Source: a virus. Taken from it: a stretch of DNA of 27,000 nt. The stretch is taken from positions 4,488 to 31,487 of the IMG/VR virus record IMGVR_UViG_3300008111_000458. One strand, 5' to 3'. Below, in pieces: positions 13,814 to 20,948 of this stretch (the first letter of the stretch is position 1; each line of letters starts with the position of its first letter). The notes below the pieces were generated by a model. That model was not told where the DNA came from, searched no databases, and saw only the letters and a program-made list of their open reading frames with translations. The position numbers were made by a program, and so were the translations under genes.

Positions 13814-14305
13814 GAAAACATTGATTTTCAAGAAGATGCTATGGAAACCATTCAGTTTCCAGAAAATGCTAAAGAAAAAATCTTCTATGCTGAACCTCTT
13901 CACGCATTTGATGAAGAAGGTAATCTCACTTATGACCTACCAGAACATGTTGTTAGAGCTAATTATTTCTATCTGCATGGGAAAGCAGAAGAACTTAATG
14001 GGTATGACATATGTAGTGCTAATGCTCCAGCTTTAAGCTATTGTCTTTTAAAAGGGGCTTTTCTGTGTATGGTGCAATTCTTAGATGGTAAACAAAGAGA
14101 GGCTATATGCTTTTCAGTGTTTGAACATCATCGTATGAAGGGTTTAATATGCCTATTAGAAGATTTAGATGGCATTTTAAGCTGTTTTCCCTATTTCAAT
14201 ATAGACAGAATGCCTATGCTCTTTGATCATGAAGAAAAGTATTTGGACAGTATAGGCATATATGAGCCTATGAAACAATATGTTCGTTCAATAAATCCTT
14301 ATTAA
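13811..14305 (+). CDS. Unknown acidic protein
   Basis: 164 residues. It begins MENIDFQEDAMETIQFPENA; the FQEDAMETI/FPENAKEKI pair looks like a short internal repeat. Later parts are mixed helix and strand with several cysteines (YDICSANAPALSYCLLKGAF). A hydrophobic stretch around residues 75-90 is too short and polar for a confident membrane segment. It lies between two copies of the leader repeat, and its final Asn-Pro-Tyr-stop codons form part of the third copy. No family recognised. Confidence 0.65.
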   Translation: MENIDFQEDAMETIQFPENAKEKIFYAEPLHAFDEEGNLTYDLPEHVVRANYFYLHGKAEELNGYDICSANAPALSYCLLKGAFLCMVQFLDGKQREAICFSVFEHHRMKGLICLLEDLDGILSCFPYFNIDRMPMLFDHEEKYLDSIGIYEPMKQYVRSINPY

Positions 14306-14332
14306 TCAATCATTTAAAACGATTTTGCTATG
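14294..14332 (+). repeat. Leader repeat unit 3
   Basis: AAATCCTTATTAATCAATCA followed by TTTAAAACGATTTTGCTATG. Nearly identical to units 1 and 2 in both halves. Confidence 0.6.
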
Positions 14333-14791
14333 AAAAAGCTTATTTTAATCTTAGGTTTATTGTCTGCACCCTTTATTGCTGTGTGGACCATTTGGCTGCT
14401 CACATTTTTTAATTTTAGCCCATTTGCTGTCTTTGATAATAGTATGTTTTGGGGAGTTTGTCTTCTCTGGTGGTTCCTTTGTTCTGTATTAGTTCCTATG
14501 GTGATAGATATGAAGGACCAACCAGAGCCTTCAAAAACACAGCAGCTTCATCTAGACTCATTTGAATACATCAGAAGAGCTGTTGATTGTAACGAAAAAG
14601 AAATTAAAGCCTATATTGACAGAACCTATCCTGGAGGAGCAGATACACAAACAGTTCTGTTTATACAGCACTCGTTAAGAGTTAGATTAGTAGAATATCT
14701 AGAAACACACCTCAAATCACATGAAATGTCTGTAGCTGACAGAGTTTTAGGTGCAATACAGGATGTTAAAAGATCATATAACAAATCTTAA
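14330..14791 (+). CDS. Two-helix inner-membrane protein
   Basis: 153 residues. Two hydrophobic segments open the protein (about residues 4-28, LILILGLLSAPFIAVWTIWL, and 38-62, FWGVCLLWWFLCSVLVPMVI), followed by a ~90-residue soluble helical domain rich in charge (ECNEKEIKAYID-like and LVEYLETHLKSHEMS). There is no lipobox or cleavable-signal pattern. A membrane-anchored early phage protein is a fair description. Superinfection exclusion or host membrane control are typical jobs for such genes, but nothing here shows it. It starts in the third leader repeat. Confidence 0.7.
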   Translation: MKKLILILGLLSAPFIAVWTIWLLTFFNFSPFAVFDNSMFWGVCLLWWFLCSVLVPMVIDMKDQPEPSKTQQLHLDSFEYIRRAVDCNEKEIKAYIDRTYPGGADTQTVLFIQHSLRVRLVEYLETHLKSHEMSVADRVLGAIQDVKRSYNKS

Positions 14792-14810
14792 TCACTAAAA
14801 TACACACACA

Positions 14811-14987
14811 ATGGCAAATTATTTATTACAGCCTTCTGATTATGACGAAGGACCAATTGTCTATCCTCTTCCAATAGAAAAGGATGGCAATAAAAAGCTC
14901 TGGATTATACAAGGAGCTCAAATATGGGCTGAAGACTTCCAACAAGCTTTGGAAATAGCAGCTCTTATTAGTGCATCGTTAGAATAA
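14811..14987 (+). CDS. 58-residue unknown protein
   Basis: Begins MANYLLQPSDYDEGPIVYPL and ends QALEIAALISASLE; acidic, with two Trp and a C-terminal amphipathic helix. The ATG follows a CACACACA leader like those of several nearby genes (AATACACACACAATGG), and a strong terminator follows 26 bp after the stop. Both support it as a real gene below the usual length cut-off. No known family. Confidence 0.7.
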   Translation: MANYLLQPSDYDEGPIVYPLPIEKDGNKKLWIIQGAQIWAEDFQQALEIAALISASLE

Positions 14988-15012
14988 GAATTTCATATGG
15001 CAAGCAATCGTT

Positions 15013-15047
15013 CGGGCCTGTATATCTATACTGGGCCCTTTTTTTTC
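15013..15047 (+). terminator. Intrinsic terminator
   Basis: Stem GGGCC/GGCCC with an inner GTAT/ATAC pairing, followed by a run of eight T. It ends the transcript with the small membrane and unknown genes and precedes the MoxR/VWA unit. Confidence 0.88.
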
Positions 15048-15072
15048 TTAACTAATTAAAAATCAATTCCTT

Positions 15073-15222
15073 ATGGAAAGAGTTGCAAAAATAGCTTTAA
15101 TTGTCATCCTAATGATAGCAATTATTAGCGGTCTTATGTCTTGTGCTACAAATGGATATGGATGTAAGGGTAGGGCTAAAGAACCTACAGGTACAATAGG
15201 TAAACGTTGGAAAGCATTGTAA
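15073..15222 (+). CDS. Small lipoprotein
   Basis: 49 residues. A hydrophobic signal segment (IALIVILMIAIISG) is followed by the lipobox LMSC, so signal peptidase II would cleave before the Cys at about residue 24. This leaves a 26-residue lipidated peptide (CATNGYGCKGRAK...KRWKAL) with one further Cys. Bacteroidales phages often encode such tiny Cys-containing lipopeptides of unknown role. Small phage lipoproteins elsewhere block receptors against superinfection, which is an analogy only. It begins right after a terminator, at the head of the unit leading to the MoxR/VWA pair. Confidence 0.75.
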   Translation: MERVAKIALIVILMIAIISGLMSCATNGYGCKGRAKEPTGTIGKRWKAL

Positions 15223-15253
15223 ATCAATTATTTAACCAATAAAACACACACGT

Positions 15254-15697
15254 ATGGCAATTAAGTTTGACCACTCACAAGACTCACTTCATCTAGCTAT
15301 TGGCATAGATGATGAGCGCAGTGATGAATTAGATGCTATTGTATTCTTTAGCATCATTGATCAGTCTGTTCTAACAGAAAGCCTTTTTGACAATCCTGAT
15401 GACGCACCTATAAATATGCGTACAAAGACAGGAATGATGGAAAGGATGTTTGAAAAAGGCTCTACAGAAGCAGAACGCATCTATCTAGCTATGCAGTTTA
15501 GCAAGATAGATAGAGATATGGATTTTGAATCCAGCGGGGTGCATGGATTTCTTGCAGGACTCACCATGATGTATGAGGCTGTAGATGGTGATTGTGACAA
15601 GTTTGTAAGGAAGTTTATTAAATACAAGGAGAAAGCTAAAGCAGAATATGAAAAAGGGCTTTGTGATGATTGCAGAGATGGTGATGACGAGGATTAA
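15254..15697 (+). CDS. Paralogous unknown protein A
   Basis: 147 residues, acidic, ending in a Cys/Asp-rich tail (CDDCRDGDDED). It shares an ordered set of blocks with the next gene: IKF.H near the start, GID.ER..EL.AIV (residues 17-30), LFDNP.DAP.N..TK.G (44-60) and T.AE.IYL (70-77). The two are tandem paralogs. No enzymatic motif is visible; the fold is probably helical. Leader: AACACACACGTATGG. The gene lies just upstream of an AAA+ ATPase and a VWA protein, so it may supply an adaptor or substrate for them. That is inference from linkage. Confidence 0.75.
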   Translation: MAIKFDHSQDSLHLAIGIDDERSDELDAIVFFSIIDQSVLTESLFDNPDDAPINMRTKTGMMERMFEKGSTEAERIYLAMQFSKIDRDMDFESSGVHGFLAGLTMMYEAVDGDCDKFVRKFIKYKEKAKAEYEKGLCDDCRDGDDED

Positions 15698-15718
15698 TTC
15701 ACATAAATACACGCACAA

Positions 15719-16117
15719 ATGGAAAGAATTAAATTCAACCACGAAGGTAAAACCCTAGCTGAGTCTATGGGTATTGACCTTGAAAGAAGATATGAGCTAG
15801 AGGCTATTGTTGTCTACAATATGCTTATTGTAGAAATTATGGCTAGAAAGCTGTTTGACAATCCAAAAGATGCTCCTCGCAACCTCACCACTAAATCTGG
15901 TGTGCTTGAGAAAGTTCTTGATTATGCAGATACAGATGCTGAAGCCATCTATCTTACATACGAGTATTGCATATTAGACAAGAAAACAGATGGATTGAAA
16001 GGTCAGATGTTTGCTACAGCAATTGCTGTAAAGATTAAACAGCTTGACCTGGACGAGGAGAAATTTATTGAATGGTTTGTTAAAAAGCGCCAAGAAGCTC
16101 CTACAGAGACAGAATAA
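15719..16117 (+). CDS. Paralogous unknown protein B
   Basis: 132 residues, tandem paralog of the preceding protein with the same block order (IKFNH, GIDLERRYELEAIV, LFDNPKDAPRNLTTKSG, TDAEAIYL). It lacks the Cys/Asp tail and ends EAPTETE. The sequences are clearly diverged, so the duplication is old, and both copies are intact. Its leader AATACACGCACAAATGG resembles that of copy A. It is 30 bp from the AAA+ gene, probably on the same transcript. Confidence 0.75.
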   Translation: MERIKFNHEGKTLAESMGIDLERRYELEAIVVYNMLIVEIMARKLFDNPKDAPRNLTTKSGVLEKVLDYADTDAEAIYLTYEYCILDKKTDGLKGQMFATAIAVKIKQLDLDEEKFIEWFVKKRQEAPTETE

Positions 16118-16147
16118 ACGATTTTATTAACCAAAATCCCATGTAAA

Positions 16148-17209
16148 ATGGAAAAAACACACACAACAATCACAGAAGAAGCTCTAAAGCGTAAGCTTAG
16201 AGAAAGAATGGAAGCACTCACCGCTCCTAGCAAGACAAGAATCACCACTAAGAAGGCTGAAGCAGCTCCTCCTACAGCTGATGATATGAAAAAGCTGATA
16301 GAGGCTAGCAGTCCTTCAGCAGATGGAAAACCTGAGGTGAAACCAGCCTTTAATAGCACTAGATACATAAAGCTAAATGGCTATTTCAGGGTGAGTGAGG
16401 GTGTATATGCTATTCTAAAGCGTAACATTGTACGCAGTGTAAATACACTTCTCCTAGGCCCTACAGGTGTAGGTAAGACAGAACTTGTTAGCAACATTGC
16501 TAAAGACCTGAATGTACCACTCACCATATTTGACATGGGCACTATGACAGACCCAATTATGTCTCTTGTAGGTAATCACGTTATCAAGATGCAAGATGGT
16601 GTAACTACCAGTACATTTGTAAAGAGCAGGTTTTCTGATGTAATACAGCAACCAGGCATTGTTATGCTTGACGAGATAAGTCGTGCTGTTGTAACATCTA
16701 ACAACCTCCTATTTCCTTGTCTGGATTTTCGTAGGGAACTGCCTATGGAATACTGTTTTGATGATGTAGCACCAATTAAAGTGCATCCTCAATGTGTATT
16801 CATTGCTACAGCCAATCTAGGTGGCCAGTATACAGGTACACACAAGCTTGACAGAGCGCTGCTAGACAGGTTTATGATTGTTGAAATTGATCCTCTCAGT
16901 AGTACAGAAGTGAGAAAGGCTATACACACACATTGTCCTTCTATTGATACAGAAAGACTAAAGAAGATGGTATCTGTATATACAGGGATTAATAAGGCTC
17001 ATAATGAGTTTACAGTGAGTTTTAATCTGTCTATTCGCCATTTAAAGATGATTGGTGAGCTTGTAGAGGATGGATTTACGCTCTATGATGCGTTCTACAT
17101 CATCTGCAAGGGTATAGGTGGCACAGAAGGTGCAAAGTTTCTCGAAACCTTATTTGACACATCTAAAACCAAATCAGATGAAACTAGCGAAGAAGATGAT
17201 GAAGACTAG
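16148..17209 (+). CDS. MoxR-type AAA+ ATPase
   Basis: 353 residues. A charged, flexible N-terminus of about 70 residues precedes a single AAA+ module. Walker A is GPTGVGKT (104-111) and Walker B is IVMLDE (171-176). Sensor 1 is FIATANLGG with N223, and LDRALLDRF (234-242) carries the likely arginine finger. The sequence SRAVVTSNN...LDFRRELPM after Walker B is of the MoxR/CobS kind. MoxR ATPases work with VWA-domain partners to remodel or insert metal into protein complexes, and the next gene encodes one. The stop is TAG, overlapping the next gene. Phage copies are often annotated as cobalt chelatase subunit CobS; no cobalamin genes are nearby, so a chaperone role is more likely. Confidence 0.88.
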   Translation: MEKTHTTITEEALKRKLRERMEALTAPSKTRITTKKAEAAPPTADDMKKLIEASSPSADGKPEVKPAFNSTRYIKLNGYFRVSEGVYAILKRNIVRSVNTLLLGPTGVGKTELVSNIAKDLNVPLTIFDMGTMTDPIMSLVGNHVIKMQDGVTTSTFVKSRFSDVIQQPGIVMLDEISRAVVTSNNLLFPCLDFRRELPMEYCFDDVAPIKVHPQCVFIATANLGGQYTGTHKLDRALLDRFMIVEIDPLSSTEVRKAIHTHCPSIDTERLKKMVSVYTGINKAHNEFTVSFNLSIRHLKMIGELVEDGFTLYDAFYIICKGIGGTEGAKFLETLFDTSKTKSDETSEEDDED

Positions 17210-18530
17210 TCTGTTTGGATGGGAGGATAGTTATTTCGGTGGTTATGAAAGGGTGATTTATGATCATCCTTTCATTGAAATTCCTCCATCTATTGGCTAT
17301 GATTTCAAAATATCAGCAGGCCTTACATGGTATACAGCAGATAAGCTCTGTAAAATGTTCTTATTGAAGCTCTGTAAAATGGGTTATCTCACTAAGTTTC
17401 TAACAGGGCTTATTAAAGAAGAGAAAACTACACTTACAGGTGAGGTGGTTACAATTTTTAATGTAGACAAAACAAGTCAAGCCTCTTGTATAAAATTTGT
17501 TATGGATGATGATGATGAACTAGGTAATCTATTTCAACATTACAGAGACTTCCTAAAAAAGGTGGATTTCTTCTTTACAATATCTGGTGAAGACGAAAAA
17601 CAAGGAAAAGGAGGTAAACCTGGTGATAGTGAAGAAATGGATGAAGCACAGGTTCAGAAGATGGGTGTGGATCTATTTAAAGAAATAGAAAGCACTACAC
17701 CCTCTTGGCTAAAACCACCTAGTGCTCTATCAGGCAGACTAAAGGAAAACACCAAGTTTGTAGTGATGGACAAGAAAACTAGTCCTGTTAGGTATACATC
17801 TGACAATATAAGAATGGGTAACTCTCTAGTTTCTATGCTTGACATATCCTTTGAGCCTAAAGATGACATAGTACAAAACCTAATATGCGGTAAGATGAGC
17901 CCTCACAAGGTGGCTGAAATACCAGCAGGCAATACACACGTTTATCACAAGGTGGAGCAGGATATATCTACAAGACCATTTAGTATTTGTGTACTGGGTG
18001 ATGAGAGTGGCTCTATGAGGGGCAGCAGACAAGAAATGCAACACCAGCTCTTCAAAACGCTCTATTATGCATTTTCACAAATACTTCCTCCACAAAAGAT
18101 GTTCTTCTATGGCCACAGTGGATGTGACACTCCAGAGGTGAGAGTGTATCACGAGCTCTACAACCCCAATTTTGAGTACACTATTGAGCGTCAGATGCGT
18201 AACAGCTATAGAGAGAACTATGATGGTCCTGTAATAGAGAACATATATGATCGTGTCAGACAGCAAACCTCTGATAACATCATATTCATCTCTATTAGCG
18301 ATGGTCAGCCATCAGGTCATGGATATGGTGGTGAAAAGGCTATTAAAGATCTCAAGAGGGTGATAGAAAAATGCAAACGAGATGGATTTGTTACAGTGGG
18401 TGTTGGACTGTATTATGGACAGGTGAAGGACATCTACAGCTATTATACAATAGTGAATGATATGGATGTTCTTGTAAAGAACGTAAGCAGTCTCATCAAC
18501 CGTGTTGTAAAAACAGAATTTAAGGATTGA
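17196..18530 (+). CDS. VWA-domain protein, partner of the MoxR ATPase
   Basis: 444 residues from the ATG at 17196, 14 nt inside the ATPase gene; an upstream in-frame start at 17118 would give an improbable 92-nt overlap. The C-terminal third is a von Willebrand A domain with a complete metal site (MIDAS): DESGSM at about residues 269-274, then a later FISISDGQPSG strand-loop and VTVGVGLYY. The N-terminal two thirds are a mixed domain with an acidic linker (DEKQGKGGKPGDSEEMDE), as in CobT/CoxE-type partners. Such proteins present substrates to MoxR rings. The pair is bounded downstream by two hairpins. Clients are unknown. Confidence 0.87.
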   Translation: MMKTSLFGWEDSYFGGYERVIYDHPFIEIPPSIGYDFKISAGLTWYTADKLCKMFLLKLCKMGYLTKFLTGLIKEEKTTLTGEVVTIFNVDKTSQASCIKFVMDDDDELGNLFQHYRDFLKKVDFFFTISGEDEKQGKGGKPGDSEEMDEAQVQKMGVDLFKEIESTTPSWLKPPSALSGRLKENTKFVVMDKKTSPVRYTSDNIRMGNSLVSMLDISFEPKDDIVQNLICGKMSPHKVAEIPAGNTHVYHKVEQDISTRPFSICVLGDESGSMRGSRQEMQHQLFKTLYYAFSQILPPQKMFFYGHSGCDTPEVRVYHELYNPNFEYTIERQMRNSYRENYDGPVIENIYDRVRQQTSDNIIFISISDGQPSGHGYGGEKAIKDLKRVIEKCKRDGFVTVGVGLYYGQVKDIYSYYTIVNDMDVLVKNVSSLINRVVKTEFKD

Positions 18531-18543
18531 TTTGTGTGTGTGA

Positions 18544-18579
18544 GACAGGAAAGGGAACGAAAGTTCCCTCTCTCCTGTC
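18544..18579 (+). terminator. Long GAAA-tetraloop hairpin after the VWA gene
   Basis: GACAGGA pairs with TCCTGTC and, inside, AGGGAAC with GTTCCCT, capped by a GAAA tetraloop, with only A opposite CTC unpaired. There is no T-run after it, so it may stabilise the mRNA 3' end or pause polymerase rather than terminate. A second, T-tailed hairpin follows. Confidence 0.6.
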
Positions 18580-18619
18580 AATTTAAAAACGTAGATGTGT
18601 ATGGATTAATAAGGACAGA

Positions 18620-18654
18620 AAGGACAGCTCTTTTCAGGGCTGCTCCTTTTTTAG
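18620..18654 (+). terminator. Intrinsic terminator closing the MoxR/VWA unit
   Basis: Stem AGGACAGCTC with GGGCTGCTCCT (one bulge, one G-T pair), loop TTTTCA, then a run of six T. Confidence 0.82.
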
Positions 18655-18677
18655 TAATTTTATGCACAAAGTAGCGT

Positions 18678-18689
18678 TTTTCACCACAT
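18678..18689 (+). repeat. Intergenic 12-mer TTTTCACCACAT (copy 2)
   Basis: Identical to 12768-12779, again after a terminator and before a rightward gene (20 bp before its ATG). It is a candidate phage promoter element for the next operon. Confidence 0.4.
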
Positions 18690-18708
18690 TTCGCAAAAAA
18701 TTACAATT

Positions 18709-18918
18709 ATGGCACAGCAAACAGTAAATATTCTAATTGCTTATTGGGTAATTACTACTGTAATAGGGATATATTGGATGATAAAAAATCCACGACCTTC
18801 AGATGATAAAGAATATTTTGATTTGGCAGAGGTTGTTGCTAAAATATTTCCTTGTATGTGTTTAGCTTGGTTTCTTGCACCATTTATGGTACTAGCATCA
18901 ATTAAATTTAAAAGATAA
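18709..18918 (+). CDS. Small two-helix membrane protein
   Basis: 69 residues. Two hydrophobic segments (NILIAYWVITTVIGIYWMI, residues 7-25, and IFPCMCLAWFLAPFMVLASI, about 46-65) flank a short polar loop, and the protein ends in a basic KFKR. Its first five residues, MAQQT, are identical to those of the next gene, as is the surrounding ATGGCACA context. It starts an operon after a double terminator. Probably an inner-membrane early protein; the role is not visible. Confidence 0.7.
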   Translation: MAQQTVNILIAYWVITTVIGIYWMIKNPRPSDDKEYFDLAEVVAKIFPCMCLAWFLAPFMVLASIKFKR

Positions 18919-18920
18919 CT

Positions 18921-19145
18921 ATGGCACAACAAACAGCAGTAGAATGGTTGGAAGAACAACTAAATAAATGGTCAGATGGAAGGTTTTATTTACCACCACA
19001 TTTATTTGAACAAGCCAAACAAATGGAGAAGGAGCAGCGTATACAAGACTATAATGTAGGGTATACTGATGCTCAGTGTAACCATATCAATGATGCAGAG
19101 AACTATGTTAATGAAATTAACTACATTAATTCTAAAGAAAAATAG
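18921..19145 (+). CDS. Small conserved phage protein
   Basis: 74 residues starting MAQQTAVEWLEEQLNKWSDG, then HLFEQAKQMEKEQRIQDYNVGYTDA. The TAVEWL.EQL...FEQAK.MEK.QI pattern is common among small proteins of Bacteroidetes phages and prophages, where function is unknown. It is helical and amphipathic, likely a protein-protein partner. It lies 2 nt after the membrane-protein stop and 2 nt before the next gene, within one operon. Confidence 0.75.
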   Translation: MAQQTAVEWLEEQLNKWSDGRFYLPPHLFEQAKQMEKEQRIQDYNVGYTDAQCNHINDAENYVNEINYINSKEK

Positions 19146-19147
19146 CC

Positions 19148-19648
19148 ATGCGTATACTCGCAGAACTGGGATTCAAATCCTACATTCCTTCTCGTGGGCT
19201 GGAGAAAGGAATGCTGTTCACTTATAAGCTCAATCATGGGCACAGAATAAAGGAACAAGTGGGTGTGCGTAAACTAGAACTGCTGCCCGCAAATCAAGAA
19301 CAATTCATACAAGACAACGGTTATCCTGTCTATCCTGTTCTCACCATTGATGATGAAATAGTGGCTGAAGAAGCTGAAATAGGATGGTTTGATGCTGGTC
19401 CAGAGTCTGAAGATCTGGAAGACATCACCATCGAACAACTAAATGTCATTATAGACATATATGAAGGAGAGGTGGCTATTGAGGTGGATGAAGAAACAGA
19501 AGAGCCTTTATTCATGGAGGGTCCTGATGGCATTAAAAAGGTGATAATCAGCTATCCTGAAGAATGGGAAGAAGAATATGATGATGAAGAGGATGATCCA
19601 GATGGTGATTGGGATGATATGGATGATGACACTTGGAAGGAAATCTAA
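19148..19648 (+). CDS. Unknown protein with extremely acidic C-terminus
   Basis: 166 residues. The first ~80 residues are ordinary (MRILAELGFKSYIPSRGLEK, then VRKLELLPANQEQF). The remainder is increasingly acidic and ends in an Asp/Glu run interleaved with Trp (EEWEEEYDDEEDDPDGDW, then DDMDDDTWKEI). Such tails occur in DNA mimics, SSB-like proteins and chaperone clients; no specific family is visible. It is translated in the same operon as the two preceding genes, with only a 2-nt gap. Confidence 0.7.
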   Translation: MRILAELGFKSYIPSRGLEKGMLFTYKLNHGHRIKEQVGVRKLELLPANQEQFIQDNGYPVYPVLTIDDEIVAEEAEIGWFDAGPESEDLEDITIEQLNVIIDIYEGEVAIEVDEETEEPLFMEGPDGIKKVIISYPEEWEEEYDDEEDDPDGDWDDMDDDTWKEI

Positions 19649-19659
19649 AACACACACAT

Positions 19660-19833
19660 ATGCTAAAATTTATCAAAGAGCTGCTATTTGGCAGACGTGC
19701 AACACCCGTTTGCAAAATCAAAACTAGTCTTCGCACAGTACAACCAACCACACACGCTAAAAGCTTTGGAGACTGGTGTGAAGAGTTCAATGTCAGTATG
19801 TTACATGGACGTAAACCTTTACATTTAAACTAA
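19660..19833 (+). CDS. 57-residue basic unknown protein
   Basis: Starts MLKFIKELLFGRRATPVCKI; basic, with two Cys and one Trp (FGDWCEEF). The ATG at 19660 follows an AAAACACACACAT leader shared with other genes here. An in-frame ATG at 19633 lies inside the previous gene and is unlikely. The N-terminal amphipathic helix could touch membrane or nucleic acid. No family recognised. Confidence 0.65.
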   Translation: MLKFIKELLFGRRATPVCKIKTSLRTVQPTTHAKSFGDWCEEFNVSMLHGRKPLHLN

Positions 19834-19839
19834 TTAATT

Positions 19840-20337
19840 ATGGGAATGGATGTTTATGGCTTAAACCCACAGCTTGTGGGTGAAAAGCCCGTTGCTCCTG
19901 ATTGGAAAACAGCAACAGAAGAGCAAAAAGATGTTTATTTTAAGGCACAAGACGCTTTTGAAGAAGCTAATCCAGGCTATTATTTTAGAGCTAATGTGTG
20001 GGCTTGGAGGCCTATACATGTGCTATGTGACTTAGCTATCAACGTAGCAGGTGCTCCTCTATCCACTGAAGGGTGGGGAGATAATAGCGGTAATGGCCTA
20101 GATACACAGCTAAAATGTGATATACTGGCTGATGCACTAGATTTGTTTCTTATTCTCAATAACGCTAATGCCAAAGATGATGATGACAGCGTTTATATAT
20201 GCTTTGGTATGTGGGTGTATGGGAATGGTCAGTTTGTAAATGAAGACAAATCTAAAAAGCTTAGTGAAGAACACCCTGTAGGCACTATTATGTACAATGG
20301 TGTAGTGGATGAGGATGGACAACTGTGGAGGATTTGA
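19840..20337 (+). CDS. Conserved phage protein (MGMDVYG family)
   Basis: 165 residues. The start MGMDVYGLNP, the central YYFRANVWAWRPIHVLCDLA and the EGWGDNSGNGLD motif are recognisable from a widespread phage family whose members all begin MGMDVYG and carry a YFR.NVW.WRP block. To my knowledge the function is not established. An Asp-rich loop (NAKDDDDSVYICF) and an aromatic strand follow. It sits 6 nt after the previous gene in the same operon. The family call is fairly sure; the role is unknown. Confidence 0.78.
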   Translation: MGMDVYGLNPQLVGEKPVAPDWKTATEEQKDVYFKAQDAFEEANPGYYFRANVWAWRPIHVLCDLAINVAGAPLSTEGWGDNSGNGLDTQLKCDILADALDLFLILNNANAKDDDDSVYICFGMWVYGNGQFVNEDKSKKLSEEHPVGTIMYNGVVDEDGQLWRI

Positions 20338-20349
20338 AATCTGTTAATT

Positions 20350-20916
20350 ATGTCTACCTATGCAAAAACAATAGTGCATAGTCCAGACAGAAAAAGAAAG
20401 AAGGAGGTCAGAGACTTCCTTTTTTCTTTTTTCACTGATATGCAGCTAAACAAGGTGGTGGGTCTAGCAGGTCCACACATTGAAGACTACATAAGTTATT
20501 GTAAATCAAAGGGCTATACAGAGTTTGAAATCTATGAGAAAGATGGGCTAACAGCTCTACATCAACTGTCAAGTTTGTCACATACAGGTGTCAATCTAAA
20601 ACTAAAAGATGTATCCACTGCTGACCCAGAAGAAGTAAATACACTCTACGATTTGGACTATTGTGGCACCATCAAGCACTTAAAAGATCATGTAGCTAAG
20701 TTTAAGGATAGGTTCATCATGACCTTTTGTATCAGGAAGTTTTCTACACAAGACACTGTAGAAACATTCTTTAGTACAAGAGGTGAAACTATTCTTGACC
20801 AGCAGCAAAACAAAAAACCAATGAAGTACACAGAGTATTTCACGGATAAGGGTATATACATATATCTCACCTACCGTGATACAATGCCCATGTGTTGCTT
20901 TGCTAAAATCGCTTAA
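20350..20916 (+). CDS. Unknown protein, possible Rossmann/methyltransferase-like fold
   Basis: 188 residues. After a basic start, KVVGLAGPHIEDYISYCKSKGYTEFEIYEKD resembles a nucleotide/SAM-binding beta-alpha-beta (Gly-rich loop, then an acidic end of strand two). VNTLYDLDYCGTIKHL looks like a motif IV-type DLDYCGT strand, and RFIMTFCIRKFS a later strand. This pattern suggests a degenerate class I methyltransferase fold, but the glycine motif is weak (GLAGP) and no target-specific motif such as DPPY is present. It could be a DNA-related Rossmann protein or something unrelated. Context: within the rightward operon upstream of the replication genes. Confidence 0.65.
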   Translation: MSTYAKTIVHSPDRKRKKEVRDFLFSFFTDMQLNKVVGLAGPHIEDYISYCKSKGYTEFEIYEKDGLTALHQLSSLSHTGVNLKLKDVSTADPEEVNTLYDLDYCGTIKHLKDHVAKFKDRFIMTFCIRKFSTQDTVETFFSTRGETILDQQQNKKPMKYTEYFTDKGIYIYLTYRDTMPMCCFAKIA

Positions 20917-20948
20917 TAATCAATTGTTAACCTTTAAAATTCACAGAC

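Noticed and set aside
17118-17195. Upstream start of the VWA gene
   Set aside because: The in-frame ATG at 17118 would overlap the AAA+ gene by 92 nt and adds a sequence that merely mirrors the ATPase C-terminus. The ATG at 17196 gives a normal short overlap.
16148-18530. Cobalt chelatase CobS/CobT for cobalamin synthesis
   Set aside because: The MoxR/VWA pair resembles these subunits, but no CobN or other cobalamin gene is present and the same fold pair serves many remodelling tasks. A phage-specific chaperone role fits better.
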